A DNA stretch of 64,000 nucleotides from Leptolyngbya sp. Cla-17 (GTDB taxonomy: Bacteria > Cyanobacteriota > Cyanobacteriia > Leptolyngbyales > Leptolyngbyaceae), in assembly GCF_016807185.1 (NCBI RefSeq), contig NZ_JAEVYN010000001.1, forward strand, positions 868,001-932,000. Reading direction: 5' to 3'. The notes beneath the pieces are model-generated. The model ran no database searches and was not told the origin of the DNA. It saw only the letters and a list, made by a program, of their open reading frames with translations. Of the stretch, positions 23,386 to 32,627 are shown piece after piece. Made by a program: the position numbers and the translations under genes. Numbering within the stretch: the first letter of the stretch is position 1; each line of letters opens with the position of its first letter.

Positions 23386-25788
23386 ATGGCTAAGAACGTC
23401 ATTGTTATGATTGGCGACGGTTTGGGCTGGGAAATGGCTCGTGCGGCTGCCATCTATCAGCAAATTCAGAACGGTAACCCAGGTACAAAGCTAAGCGACT
23501 TCTACACCTCAGGTGTAGGTACAGGACTTACTCTCCAGGGTTTGAAAGAATATACTCTTGCAACAACCTACGGCACAACGATTGCTGGAGCCAACGGTGT
23601 GTTTAACACTGGCAACTCTGCACTGACTGGTTCTGATGGAGTAACGGCTGGCAGCCCTGTACTTCCTGGTTTCCAGTTTAACCCCAACTTCAACCCCGGC
23701 ATCAATGCTTCTGGTGGTGCGACTGTTGCCAGCGGTGCTGTAGGAAACCTGGTTGGATATGATGTAGTTCGAGGTGGACTGTATCCTTGGGACCCTGGCT
23801 ACTACGGTGGTATCGCGTCTCCTGGCTTCGACAAGGAGTACATTAAACTGAGCTATCCTGACTCGGCTAATACCGCAACAACTTTGTACACCGGAGTCAA
23901 AAGCTACAACAACGCGATCGGTGTTGACATTTTTGAGCAACCCCTGGAAACCATTTTGGCGACTGCTGCCATGACGGGTCGATCTACTGGCATAGTAACA
24001 TCGGTGCCAATTGACCATGCTACTCCTGGTGCTGCTGCTGCCACTGTCAACCGTCGCGGTAAGTACGACAGCGAGTTTCCTGATCTCGACAGCATTCTGC
24101 AACAAGAACTATCGATTTATCAGCCCACCGTATTGTTAGGCGGCGGACATCCCCTGTCCAACACTGCTGCTCCTTTGCCCTCAGGCGTTGAAAATGCCCG
24201 TGATTATGGCTTTGTCACCAAAGACACCTATGACTATCTCGTAGCCAATCCTAATGACAATCGCTACGGGTATACCTTTTTAGAGCGTGGCAATAACGCA
24301 GCTCAAACTTTAGCAAGCGCCGCAGCGAGCATCGATCCCAACAGCGGTGAGCGTTTGCTGGGTCTATATGGTGCCCGTGGACAAAACGGCAATCTACCCG
24401 TAAGTTCTGCTAACGGTGACTACAGCACCACGGGTCTAGATATGTTCCGCATCAACAGCACCCAAGGTTTAAACCCAGATAGGGAACGTCCTTTGCTACC
24501 TGGAGAAACCGATGCCTCTTTTATCGCGAGAGAGCGCAACGAAAATCCCACTCTTCAAAACTTGACCAGTGCGGCGCTTGACGTGTTGGGTAAAGATAAG
24601 GATGGCTTCTGGCTGATGGTGGAAGGCGGCGACATTGACTGGGCTGCTCATGACAACAGTATCGATAACCTGATCGGCACGATTCTCGATTTTGATAAGT
24701 CAGTTAAGTCTACCGTTGACTGGATTTTGGCAAACGGCGGCTGGGAAAATAATCAGTTGATTATTACCGCTGACCATGACCACTATTTAACATTGAATCC
24801 TGACTTTCCTTCGCTAGTGCGAACCTTGGGTGTTGAGGCTTTAACCGACATCGATGACCCGGCTGGAGCAGGAAATTTCTGGGGTTCTAACATTGATGCA
24901 AAGTATGGCTGGGGCAACCACTCCAACCGTACTGTGCCTGTTTACTATCAAGGTGCTGGCTCTGAGGTTTTGACGAGCTTTATAGGTCAAGATTTTAACA
25001 GCTACGGTTATCAAATTCCTGGATACGCTGTTGGAGTTGACCAAAGCCAGATTTACCAAACTCAGTTGGCAGCAATCACCGGTTCTGCTGAGCGACCCGA
25101 AATTACAGGTCCTCAGGTGGTAAATGCTTACTTTGTCGCTGGACCTGGCAAGGATGCCACCATTTATACGGGCGCATTTGATGACACCGTTTATGGCGGC
25201 GTTGGCGAGAACTACATCTATGCTAACAATGGTGACAACCTGGTGTATGCCGAAGATGGTGATGACTTGGTGTATACCGGAACGGGCAACGATCGCATCT
25301 TTGTGAACGGCGGTGACAACACTGTCTTCGCGGGTGCAGGCATCGACTACATCCGGGCTGGCAACGGCGGCAACGTCATCTATGCAGGTGCAGGCAACGA
25401 CGACATCGCGCTTGGCAACGGCATCAACTATGTAGATGCTGGAACTGGTAACGACACCGTGTTTACTGGCTCAGGTAATGATGAAATCTTTGGTGGTGCA
25501 GGCAACGACACCATCCATGCGGGTGCTGGTGACAACATCATCAATGCAGGCGTTGGCGAAGATACCGTTTATGTTTGGGGTGGTGGCAAAAACACCTTTG
25601 CCCTGAACGCAGGTGCTGGATCTACCACCATCTTCGGCTTTGACTCCGATGATAAGATCACACGCAGTTCTGGCTTGGTTGCTGCTGACATGCTAACCAT
25701 CACCAAGACCGAATTCGACACCACGATCAGCAAGAATGGTGACTTGCTAGCAACCTTGAAGTGGTACACCGGAGATGTTGTTGCTTAA
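23386..25788 (+). CDS. RTX-type secreted alkaline phosphatase
   Basis: An 800-aa alkaline phosphatase of the PhoA superfamily; it releases phosphate from organic monoesters outside the cell. Metal ligands and nucleophile are visible: Asp11 in VMIGDGLGW, the phosphorylated Ser160 in YPDSANTATT, EGGDIDWAAHDN and Asp463/His464 in ITADHDH. From about residue 590 to 740 come RTX calcium-binding repeats (GGxGxDxI/V type, such as GGAGNDTIHAG). There is no N-terminal signal peptide; the final 60 residues are shared with the protein of the next gene and probably form a type I secretion signal. A Pho box upstream indicates phosphate control. A good ribosome site (GAAGGATT) precedes the ATG. Confidence 0.93.
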   Translation: MAKNVIVMIGDGLGWEMARAAAIYQQIQNGNPGTKLSDFYTSGVGTGLTLQGLKEYTLATTYGTTIAGANGVFNTGNSALTGSDGVTAGSPVLPGFQFNPNFNPGINASGGATVASGAVGNLVGYDVVRGGLYPWDPGYYGGIASPGFDKEYIKLSYPDSANTATTLYTGVKSYNNAIGVDIFEQPLETILATAAMTGRSTGIVTSVPIDHATPGAAAATVNRRGKYDSEFPDLDSILQQELSIYQPTVLLGGGHPLSNTAAPLPSGVENARDYGFVTKDTYDYLVANPNDNRYGYTFLERGNNAAQTLASAAASIDPNSGERLLGLYGARGQNGNLPVSSANGDYSTTGLDMFRINSTQGLNPDRERPLLPGETDASFIARERNENPTLQNLTSAALDVLGKDKDGFWLMVEGGDIDWAAHDNSIDNLIGTILDFDKSVKSTVDWILANGGWENNQLIITADHDHYLTLNPDFPSLVRTLGVEALTDIDDPAGAGNFWGSNIDAKYGWGNHSNRTVPVYYQGAGSEVLTSFIGQDFNSYGYQIPGYAVGVDQSQIYQTQLAAITGSAERPEITGPQVVNAYFVAGPGKDATIYTGAFDDTVYGGVGENYIYANNGDNLVYAEDGDDLVYTGTGNDRIFVNGGDNTVFAGAGIDYIRAGNGGNVIYAGAGNDDIALGNGINYVDAGTGNDTVFTGSGNDEIFGGAGNDTIHAGAGDNIINAGVGEDTVYVWGGGKNTFALNAGAGSTTIFGFDSDDKITRSSGLVAADMLTITKTEFDTTISKNGDLLATLKWYTGDVVA

Positions 25789-25830
25789 GCGACAGCTTCA
25801 ATCTCTAGAGTAAGCAGTCTATTCGCTCAA

Positions 25831-25871
25831 GCGATCGCGTTCCTATCACCCTAGGCGCGATCGCCTTTTTT
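25831..25871 (+). terminator. HIP1-containing terminator of the phosphatase gene
   Basis: GCGATCGCG (25831-25839) pairs with CGCGATCGC (25856-25864), followed by a T run at 25866-25871. Both arms contain the HIP1 octamer. Confidence 0.85.
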
Positions 25872-26039
25872 ACCGCATCTTTCCTAATGCCATCAAAAAC
25901 TGTCTATGTAAAATCCACAATACTTTACACAATCTTGATACTTCTTGTAGCGTGTAGGACTTAGTGGAATTGTGGTGCGAGTGGTAGTCTGCTCTTGCAC
26001 TTGCAGCTAATAGCGTGTAATCCGTTATGCGCTCGATAT

Positions 26040-26069
26040 TTTAGACAATCGCTAATTCTTCCTTAACTC
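26040..26069 (+). promoter_or_regulatory. Weak Pho-box-like triplet upstream of the GDPD gene
   Basis: At the same 11-bp period as the upstream Pho box lie TTTAGACA (26040-26047), GCTAATTC (26051-26058) and CTTAACTC (26062-26069). Only the last is close to CTTAACCT. It is listed because the spacing and neighbouring gene fit; the match alone is weak. Confidence 0.2.
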
Positions 26070-26188
26070 GTGAAAGGGCACGTTGCTGTGTCCCCGCTTT
26101 AGCGTGAAAAGTTCTTGAACCCAGAGAGTTTTCACGCTCATTTTAGTTGCTCCAACTATCCAAATCTTGGTGTTTTCCCGCTAATACT

Positions 26189-29100
26189 ATGACTGACGTA
26201 ACACTTAAAGGCTTTGCCTCACTTCCTGCCGATACCTTTGCTGAAGGTCCTTCCTCTGGCAGCACGATTACGGGCACCACAAACGGACGACCCATTCCCT
26301 TCTCGAGTCAACCTGTTCAAGGCTTTAGTGGAGTGCAGTCTGCAACCACAGGTCTATATTGGTTCCTAAGTGACAACGGTTTCGGTGCCAAAAATAACAG
26401 TTCTGACTATTTGCTCAGACTTTATCAGGCTGATCCTAGTTTTAAGGGCACCGAATCGGGCAATGGTGGCTTAAACATTCTTGGGTTTACCCAACTATCT
26501 GACCCTGACAAAAAAGTTCCGTTCAAAATCGTCAATGAAACGACGGGCGATCGCAACCTCACCGGAGCCGACTTTGACATTGAATCGTTTACGCTGGCGA
26601 AAGATGGCACCATCTGGATCGGCGATGAATTTGGACCTTACCTGCTCCACTTTGATGCCACAGGCAAATTGCTGGAAGCACCGATTCCTACGCCCAACTA
26701 CACGACACTCAACACCTTGGACGGCAAAGCTCCATTGGTGATTGGACACCGGGGCGCAAGTGGTGAACTGCCAGAGCATACGTTAGAGGCATACAAACTG
26801 GCGATCGAGCGTGGAGCCGACTTCATCGAACCTGACTTAGTTTCCACCAAAGACGGCGTGTTGATTGCTCGTCACGAACCCATTTTGGGCGGCACGACTG
26901 ATGTGGCTAGCCGTCCTGAGTTTGCTGATCGCAAGCGCAGTGGCACCATTGACGGCGTGCTCTACAAAGACGAATTTTTTGCGTCTGACTTCACCCTGGC
27001 GGAAATCAAAACCCTCCGGGCGATCATGCCACAAGGTTTCCGCACCCAGGCATTCAACGGCGTGTTTGAAATTCCCACGCTGCAAGAAGTGATCGAACTG
27101 GTGCAGCAAGTCGAGCAAGACTTGGGCAAAAAGATCGGCATCTACCCCGAAACCAAGCACCCTACTTACCATGACAACCTGGGTCTATCCCTAGAAGAAC
27201 CCCTGCTGGCGACCCTGCAAAATACCGGATTCACCGACCCCAACCGCGTCTTTATCCAGTCCTTTGAAGTCTCCAATCTGAAGGAACTGAACACCAAGAC
27301 TGACATTCCCCTGGTACAACTGCTAGATGCTTATGATGTGGATTACGCCACGGGCGCTCTGCTGTATCAGGATGAATATGCCCGTCCCTACGACTTCACC
27401 GTTAAGGGCGACACTCGCACCTATGGCGATTTGCAAACTCCCGCAGGACTGGCCGAAATTGCCACCTACGCGGATGGCATTGGTCCTTGGAAGCGCATGA
27501 TCGTTTCCGTCAAAAATGTGGACAAAAACAATGACGGCAAACCCGACGACTTGAATAATGATGGCACGATTAACGATGCCGATCGCGTGACCCTGGCTCC
27601 CACCAGCCTGGTAACTGATGCTCATGCCAATGGCTTGTTAGTGCATCCTTACACCTTCCGCAACGAAGGACGTTTTCTAGCATCAGATTATAACGGCAGC
27701 CCCAACCGCGAATTTGAACAATTCATCAACTTGGGCGTGGATGGTTACTTTACCGATTTTCCTGGCACGGGCGACCTGGTGCGCGACCAAATTACCTCAC
27801 CGTTTGTTCGCTCACCCGACAATGTTGAAGTGACCGCCAAAACACCATTCAACACGCTCAACGGCAACCAGCCCATTGTGATTGGTCATCGCGGCGCGAG
27901 TGGCGAACGTCCCGAACACACGCTGGCGGCTTACAAGAAAGCGATCGCCGATGGTGCAGACTTCATCGAACCCGATTTGGTCGTCACGAAAGATGGTATT
28001 TTAATCGCCCGTCACGAGCCGATGTTAGCCGTGTTGAATGCGAATGGTACGCTCAACACCACCGACACCAGCACCGATATTCACCTGCGTCCTGAGTTTG
28101 CTGATCGCAAAGCCACCAAGGTTTTAGATGGCAACACGGTAACAGGCTGGTTTGCCGAAGATTTCACCCTGGCAGAAATCAAAACCCTGAACGCGATCGA
28201 ACGCATTCCTGCTATTCGCGGCACCGCCTTCGACAACGATGGGTTAAAAGTCCCGACTCTGGACGAAGTGATCGACCTCGTGCAGCAAGTGGAAGCCGAA
28301 ACCGGACGCAGAATCGGCATCTACCCCGAAACCAAGCACCCCACCTTCTTTGCAGCACAGGGCTTCAACACCAGCCAATTGCTCGTTGATACCCTAGTGA
28401 GACAGAACTTCACCAACCCATCGCGCATTTACATTCAATCCTTTGAGGTTGCCAACCTGAAGGCATTGAACGCGACGATTATGCCCAACGCCAACATTGA
28501 TATTCCCCTGGTGCAACTGTTTGGCGGTTCTGGTCGCCCCTATGATTTTGTCGTGAGTGGCGATACGCGCACCTACACCGACCTCTCGACCCCAACCGGA
28601 CTGGCAGACATTGCCACGTATGCCCAGGGCATTGGTCCCAACAAGCAGCGGATTGTGCCGCTAGCCACCGTCGATCGCAACAATGATGGTCGTCCCGATG
28701 ACCTGAATGGTGATGGACAAATCAGCGATGGCGATCGCATCACAGGCACACCCACCTCGCTGGTTGCCGATGCTCATACGGCTGGCTTGCTGGTGCATCC
28801 CTACACCTTCCGCGACGAAAGCTTCTTCCTGCCCAACAGCTATAATGGCGACCCGCTGGCTGAGTTCAAGCAATTCATTGAACTGGGTATCGATGGCTAC
28901 TTTACCGACTTCCCTGGCACAGGCGAAGATGCCCGTAGCACCTTCATCACACCTCCAGCCGTTGCTAATCTTGCCGGTTCGGGTGGTTTTGAAGGCATGG
29001 CAATCACCCCGGACAAGTCCACAATTTACCCACTCCTAGAGAAAACTGTAGTCGGTGATCCAGCAGGTTCTCTGCGGATCTACGAGTTTGATGTAGCATC

Positions 29101-30244
29101 CAAAAAATATGAAGGCTTGGTTGGCTATTACCACATGGAAAGCGCCAGCAACGCGATCGGGGATTTTGCTGTGATCAACGCCAACGAATACCTAGTGATT
29201 GAGCGGGATGGCGGGCAAGGCGACGCTGCTAAGTTCAAGAAGATCTTCAAGGTGGATCTTTCTAAAATCGATGCGGCTGGGTTTGTGGCGAAAGAAGAAG
29301 TGGCAGATTTGCTGAACATTCAAGATCCTCAAGATTTGAATGGCGATGGCAAAACTATTTACACCATGCCTTTTGTGACGATCGAAAATGTTTTGGTACT
29401 CGACAGCAAAACCATTTTGGTTGCAAACGACAACAACTATCCGTTTTCTCTCGGTCGTCCTCCCGCGATCGACAACACCGAAATCGTCACTTTAGAACTA
29501 TCTAAGCCTCTGAATGTAGATAACGCTATCTTCAGCAGCACCGTCAAAAACCTGCTGCAAGGCGGAGCGGGTGACGACGTACTCGTTGGCACCAACGGCA
29601 ATGACGAACTCAATGGAGGCGAAGGCAACAACACTCTGCATGGTTTGCTCGGAAACAATATCCTGATTGCTGGCAATGGCAATGACACCGCTTATGCAGA
29701 AGGCGGCAATGATGTGTTTTTGTTGGGTAACGGCAACAACACGGTATTTGCCAATGCCGGCAGCGATCGCATTTCCACTGGCTTAGGAAACGACACCATC
29801 TATGCCGATCTGGGCGATGACTGGATTAATGCAGGTGATGGCAATAACACGGTGTTTGCCCGGGAAGGAAACAACCGTGTGGCAACGGGGCTTGGCAATG
29901 ACACCATCTGGGCCGGTATGGGCAACAACTCCATTACCACCAGTGCTGGCGATGACCTGATCTACGTCAGTGGCGGCGGCATCAACACTATCAACGCGGG
30001 AATTGGTAACGATACCGTGATCAAAGGCTGGACTGGCAACGGTGTGGATACCTTTGCGCTGAATGCTGGCGTAGGGTCGGTCACCATCTTTGGCTTTGAC
30101 TCCAACGATAAGATCACACGCAGTTCTGGATTGGTGGCTAGCGACATGCTGACCATCACCAAGAGTGAGTTCGACACCACGATCAGCAAGAATGGTGACT
30201 TGCTGGCAACCTTGAAGTGGTACACCGGGGATGTTGTTGCTTAA
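26189..30244 (+). CDS. Giant phytase-like/double GDPD/RTX phosphodiesterase
   Basis: A 1351-aa multidomain protein. Residues about 1-170 and 920-1120 look like the two halves of an esterase-like phytase domain (SDNGFGAKNNSSDYLLRLY; SGGFEGMAITPDKSTIYPLL). Between them are two glycerophosphodiester phosphodiesterase domains, each starting VIGHRGASGE with the catalytic His (His187, His567), then EPDLV.TKDG and IGIYPETKHPT. GDPD enzymes cleave glycerophosphodiesters to glycerol 3-phosphate and an alcohol. RTX calcium repeats follow (about 1124-1284), and the last 60 residues match the alkaline phosphatase terminus. No signal peptide; type I secretion is likely. The ATG at 26189 is chosen over a TTG at 26147. 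With the phosphatase, it could release phosphate from phospholipid debris. Confidence 0.92.
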   Translation: MTDVTLKGFASLPADTFAEGPSSGSTITGTTNGRPIPFSSQPVQGFSGVQSATTGLYWFLSDNGFGAKNNSSDYLLRLYQADPSFKGTESGNGGLNILGFTQLSDPDKKVPFKIVNETTGDRNLTGADFDIESFTLAKDGTIWIGDEFGPYLLHFDATGKLLEAPIPTPNYTTLNTLDGKAPLVIGHRGASGELPEHTLEAYKLAIERGADFIEPDLVSTKDGVLIARHEPILGGTTDVASRPEFADRKRSGTIDGVLYKDEFFASDFTLAEIKTLRAIMPQGFRTQAFNGVFEIPTLQEVIELVQQVEQDLGKKIGIYPETKHPTYHDNLGLSLEEPLLATLQNTGFTDPNRVFIQSFEVSNLKELNTKTDIPLVQLLDAYDVDYATGALLYQDEYARPYDFTVKGDTRTYGDLQTPAGLAEIATYADGIGPWKRMIVSVKNVDKNNDGKPDDLNNDGTINDADRVTLAPTSLVTDAHANGLLVHPYTFRNEGRFLASDYNGSPNREFEQFINLGVDGYFTDFPGTGDLVRDQITSPFVRSPDNVEVTAKTPFNTLNGNQPIVIGHRGASGERPEHTLAAYKKAIADGADFIEPDLVVTKDGILIARHEPMLAVLNANGTLNTTDTSTDIHLRPEFADRKATKVLDGNTVTGWFAEDFTLAEIKTLNAIERIPAIRGTAFDNDGLKVPTLDEVIDLVQQVEAETGRRIGIYPETKHPTFFAAQGFNTSQLLVDTLVRQNFTNPSRIYIQSFEVANLKALNATIMPNANIDIPLVQLFGGSGRPYDFVVSGDTRTYTDLSTPTGLADIATYAQGIGPNKQRIVPLATVDRNNDGRPDDLNGDGQISDGDRITGTPTSLVADAHTAGLLVHPYTFRDESFFLPNSYNGDPLAEFKQFIELGIDGYFTDFPGTGEDARSTFITPPAVANLAGSGGFEGMAITPDKSTIYPLLEKTVVGDPAGSLRIYEFDVASKKYEGLVGYYHMESASNAIGDFAVINANEYLVIERDGGQGDAAKFKKIFKVDLSKIDAAGFVAKEEVADLLNIQDPQDLNGDGKTIYTMPFVTIENVLVLDSKTILVANDNNYPFSLGRPPAIDNTEIVTLELSKPLNVDNAIFSSTVKNLLQGGAGDDVLVGTNGNDELNGGEGNNTLHGLLGNNILIAGNGNDTAYAEGGNDVFLLGNGNNTVFANAGSDRISTGLGNDTIYADLGDDWINAGDGNNTVFAREGNNRVATGLGNDTIWAGMGNNSITTSAGDDLIYVSGGGINTINAGIGNDTVIKGWTGNGVDTFALNAGVGSVTIFGFDSNDKITRSSGLVASDMLTITKSEFDTTISKNGDLLATLKWYTGDVVA

Positions 30245-30285
30245 GCGACAGCTTCAATCTTTAGAGTAGGAATCCTACTAGCTGA

Positions 30286-30324
30286 GGCGATCGCGTTCTT
30301 TTATAAGGCGCGATCGCCTTTTTT
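30286..30324 (+). terminator. HIP1-containing terminator of the GDPD gene
   Basis: GGCGATCGCG (30286-30295) pairs over 10 bp with CGCGATCGCC (30309-30318), followed by a T run to 30324. It closely resembles the terminator at 25831. Confidence 0.88.
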
Positions 30325-30451
30325 CTATGATTAATTGACGGTTAGTTAATCCGTTCGAGCATGGACTGCGTATACCAATCACAATGGTACTAAAGCACAG
30401 TGCCGATCCCAGTACTCAGTCTGCTTAGGCTATCAAAAAATTATTAAACCT

Positions 30452-31174
30452 ATGCCAAATCGTTTTTTAACTTCCCGTCGCTTGCTTCGCAATATCTCCC
30501 TGATTTCATTGATTGCGGTGGCATTTGCCTATGGTGTCTCTCGCATGGCGTTTTCTAGTGCTGCCAGCAATCGCCCCGCTCTAATCGTGGCAGGAAAAGC
30601 GCTTGAGCCTGCGATCGATATTTCAGCCTCTACAGTGAAAGGAGAGCAAACCGCAATTTTTGCAGGGGGCTGTTTTTGGGGCGTAGAAGCTGTTTTTGAG
30701 CATTTGAAAGGCGTTTCTGATGTGGTTTCTGGTTTCTCTGGGGGTGATGCAGCAACCGCAAATTACGACGCAGTGAGTTCTGGGCAAACCGGGCACGCCG
30801 AGGCAGTGAAAATCACCTATGACCCCACGCAGATTTCCTATGGACAACTCCTGAAGGTTTACTTTTTGGTTGCCCACGACCCAACTCAGCTCAATCGCCA
30901 AGGTCCCGATTCGGGAACTCAATATCGCTCAGCGATTTTTGTAAACACGGCTGACCAGAAGCGCGTAGCAAAGGCTTATATTGATCAGCTTGATAAAAAC
31001 CAGGTTTACCGTGCGCCAATTGTGACCCAGTTGCTTCCTTCTGATGATTTTTATGCGGCTGAGGAATACCACCAGAATTTTATTGATCGCAATCCCAACT
31101 ACCCCTATGTCGTGATCCACGACTTGCCAAAACTCGATCACTTGAAGCAGCAATTTCCAGACTTATATCAATAA
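30452..31174 (+). CDS. msrA: Peptide methionine sulfoxide reductase A, membrane-anchored or exported
   Basis: MsrA reduces methionine-S-sulfoxide in proteins. The 240-aa product has the catalytic GGCFWG with Cys74, YSGGxxxN-type elements (GFSGGDAATANYDAVSSGQTG), HAEAVKITYDP and GTQYRSAIF. Ahead of the enzyme domain is an N-terminal extension of about 65 residues with a hydrophobic segment (NISLISLIAVAFAYGVSRMA), so it is probably anchored in a membrane or sent to the periplasm or lumen. No clear resolving-cysteine pair is seen at the C-terminus, which differs from the E. coli form. Confidence 0.94.
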   Translation: MPNRFLTSRRLLRNISLISLIAVAFAYGVSRMAFSSAASNRPALIVAGKALEPAIDISASTVKGEQTAIFAGGCFWGVEAVFEHLKGVSDVVSGFSGGDAATANYDAVSSGQTGHAEAVKITYDPTQISYGQLLKVYFLVAHDPTQLNRQGPDSGTQYRSAIFVNTADQKRVAKAYIDQLDKNQVYRAPIVTQLLPSDDFYAAEEYHQNFIDRNPNYPYVVIHDLPKLDHLKQQFPDLYQ

Positions 31175-31477
31175 GCGGCAATCGGCGCAAATTGCTGCAT
31201 AAAACCGTTGCTCCATACCGATCGCGATCGCAAGTTTCGCAATCCTTTCGGTCTACTCGTAAGATATAAGAAGGGGAGCAACTGTTGATCAAAATCCCTC
31301 TCATGCCCAGGGAAAGGGCTTAGCGCCTGCGGCATTCAAGAAAAAGGTGAAGCGGATTGAGAAAATTGCGCCTTGCGTAAAGTCAGCAGAACAGGGTTTA
31401 TCGGCTGTCGTCAGTTATATATCAACAATCGCTAGATTCAATGATGGAGAAGGGCAACCGAAGGTAGGAAGTTCATC
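31175..31477. other. Intergenic region upstream of the photolyase gene
   Basis: About 300 bp with two HIP1-like GATCGC sites near 31221 and a GGGAAAGGGCTTAGCGCC stretch near 31310. I see no gene with support and no riboswitch that I trust. The photolyase start GTG at 31478 is preceded by AGGTAGGAAG. Confidence 0.4.
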
Positions 31478-32627
31478 GTGAGCCATACGATTGTCTGGTT
31501 TCGTCGAGATTTACGCATCGCGGATCACGCCCCTATTTATCGGGCGGCATTGCGCGGCGGGGTGATTCCAGTATTCATTTTTGATCGATCGCTGTTGCAT
31601 CATCCTGAGACAGCAGTCGCGCGGGTGGCTTTTTTGCTAGAGGCATTGAAGGCGCTCGATCAAGAGTTGCGCGATCGCGGAGGGCGGCTGATTATTCGGT
31701 TTGGCGATCCGGTAGACGTTCTACCAAAGCTCATTCGAGAAACTCAGGCAGAGGGCATCTATGCCTACCTCGATTTTGAACGGATTTATGGTCGGGTGCG
31801 GGATGCCCAATTAAACCAAGCATTGGCTGAACAAGGGTTAAAAATTCGCTGGTTTGAGCCTGCTGGAACGACCGCCGATCTGATTCCCTACCCTGACTAT
31901 CGGGCATTGTGGTATTCCCAAATGGAATCTGGTGTGTTGCCCACACCCAGCCGGATTGATCTGCCCGATGGAGTGTCAGGTGAACCCCTGCCAACCTTGG
32001 CAGAATTGGGACATCTACCCGATGGCAAACCCATTCCACCTGCCAGCATTCATGCTGCGCGCCAACTGCTACAAGATTTTTTAGCAGAAAAGAGCGATCG
32101 CTACTATTGGCAGCTCTCTTACCCCAGTGCAGAAGCGACCACGGGGCTGAGTCCCCATATTAAGTTTGGCGTGATTTCGGTGCGGGAATGCTATATGACT
32201 GCCAAGGCCCACGATCCTCAAGGAAATTGGAAGGTGGCGCGCAGTCAGCAGCAATTAATTGCACGAATGCGGTGGGGGAGCGGGTTTGCCCAACGATTTC
32301 GCTATATGCCTCAGCTAGAGGTGCGATCGCTCTACAGTGTTTTTGATGAAGACGGCTGGGGCTTCGACGAAGAACTCTATCAAGCTTGGCAAGAAGGATA
32401 TACAGGCTTCCCGATTGTGGATGCTGCCGCACGATGTTTAAAGGCGACGGGCGGCTGGCTGGCACTTAACTTTCGATCGCGGGCGCTCTACTCAAGCTTT
32501 CTGAGCAACCTGTTAGGAATGGATTGGCGGTATGGCGCGCTTCACTTTATGCGTCATTTAATCGATGGCGACTGCCCGATCGATCACTATCAATGGGCAA
32601 TGCAGGCAGGCGTAACCCACTGCATTA

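Noticed and set aside
23509..24105. A 198-codon frame on the minus strand inside the phosphatase gene
   Set aside because: It is antisense to a strongly coding, motif-rich gene; its composition mirrors the codon bias of that gene.
31440..31477. A sequence before the photolyase start (ACCGAAGGTAGGAAG) recalling the glutamine riboswitch end
   Set aside because: The paired partner segments and the conserved 5' part are missing, and the gene has no link to nitrogen metabolism.
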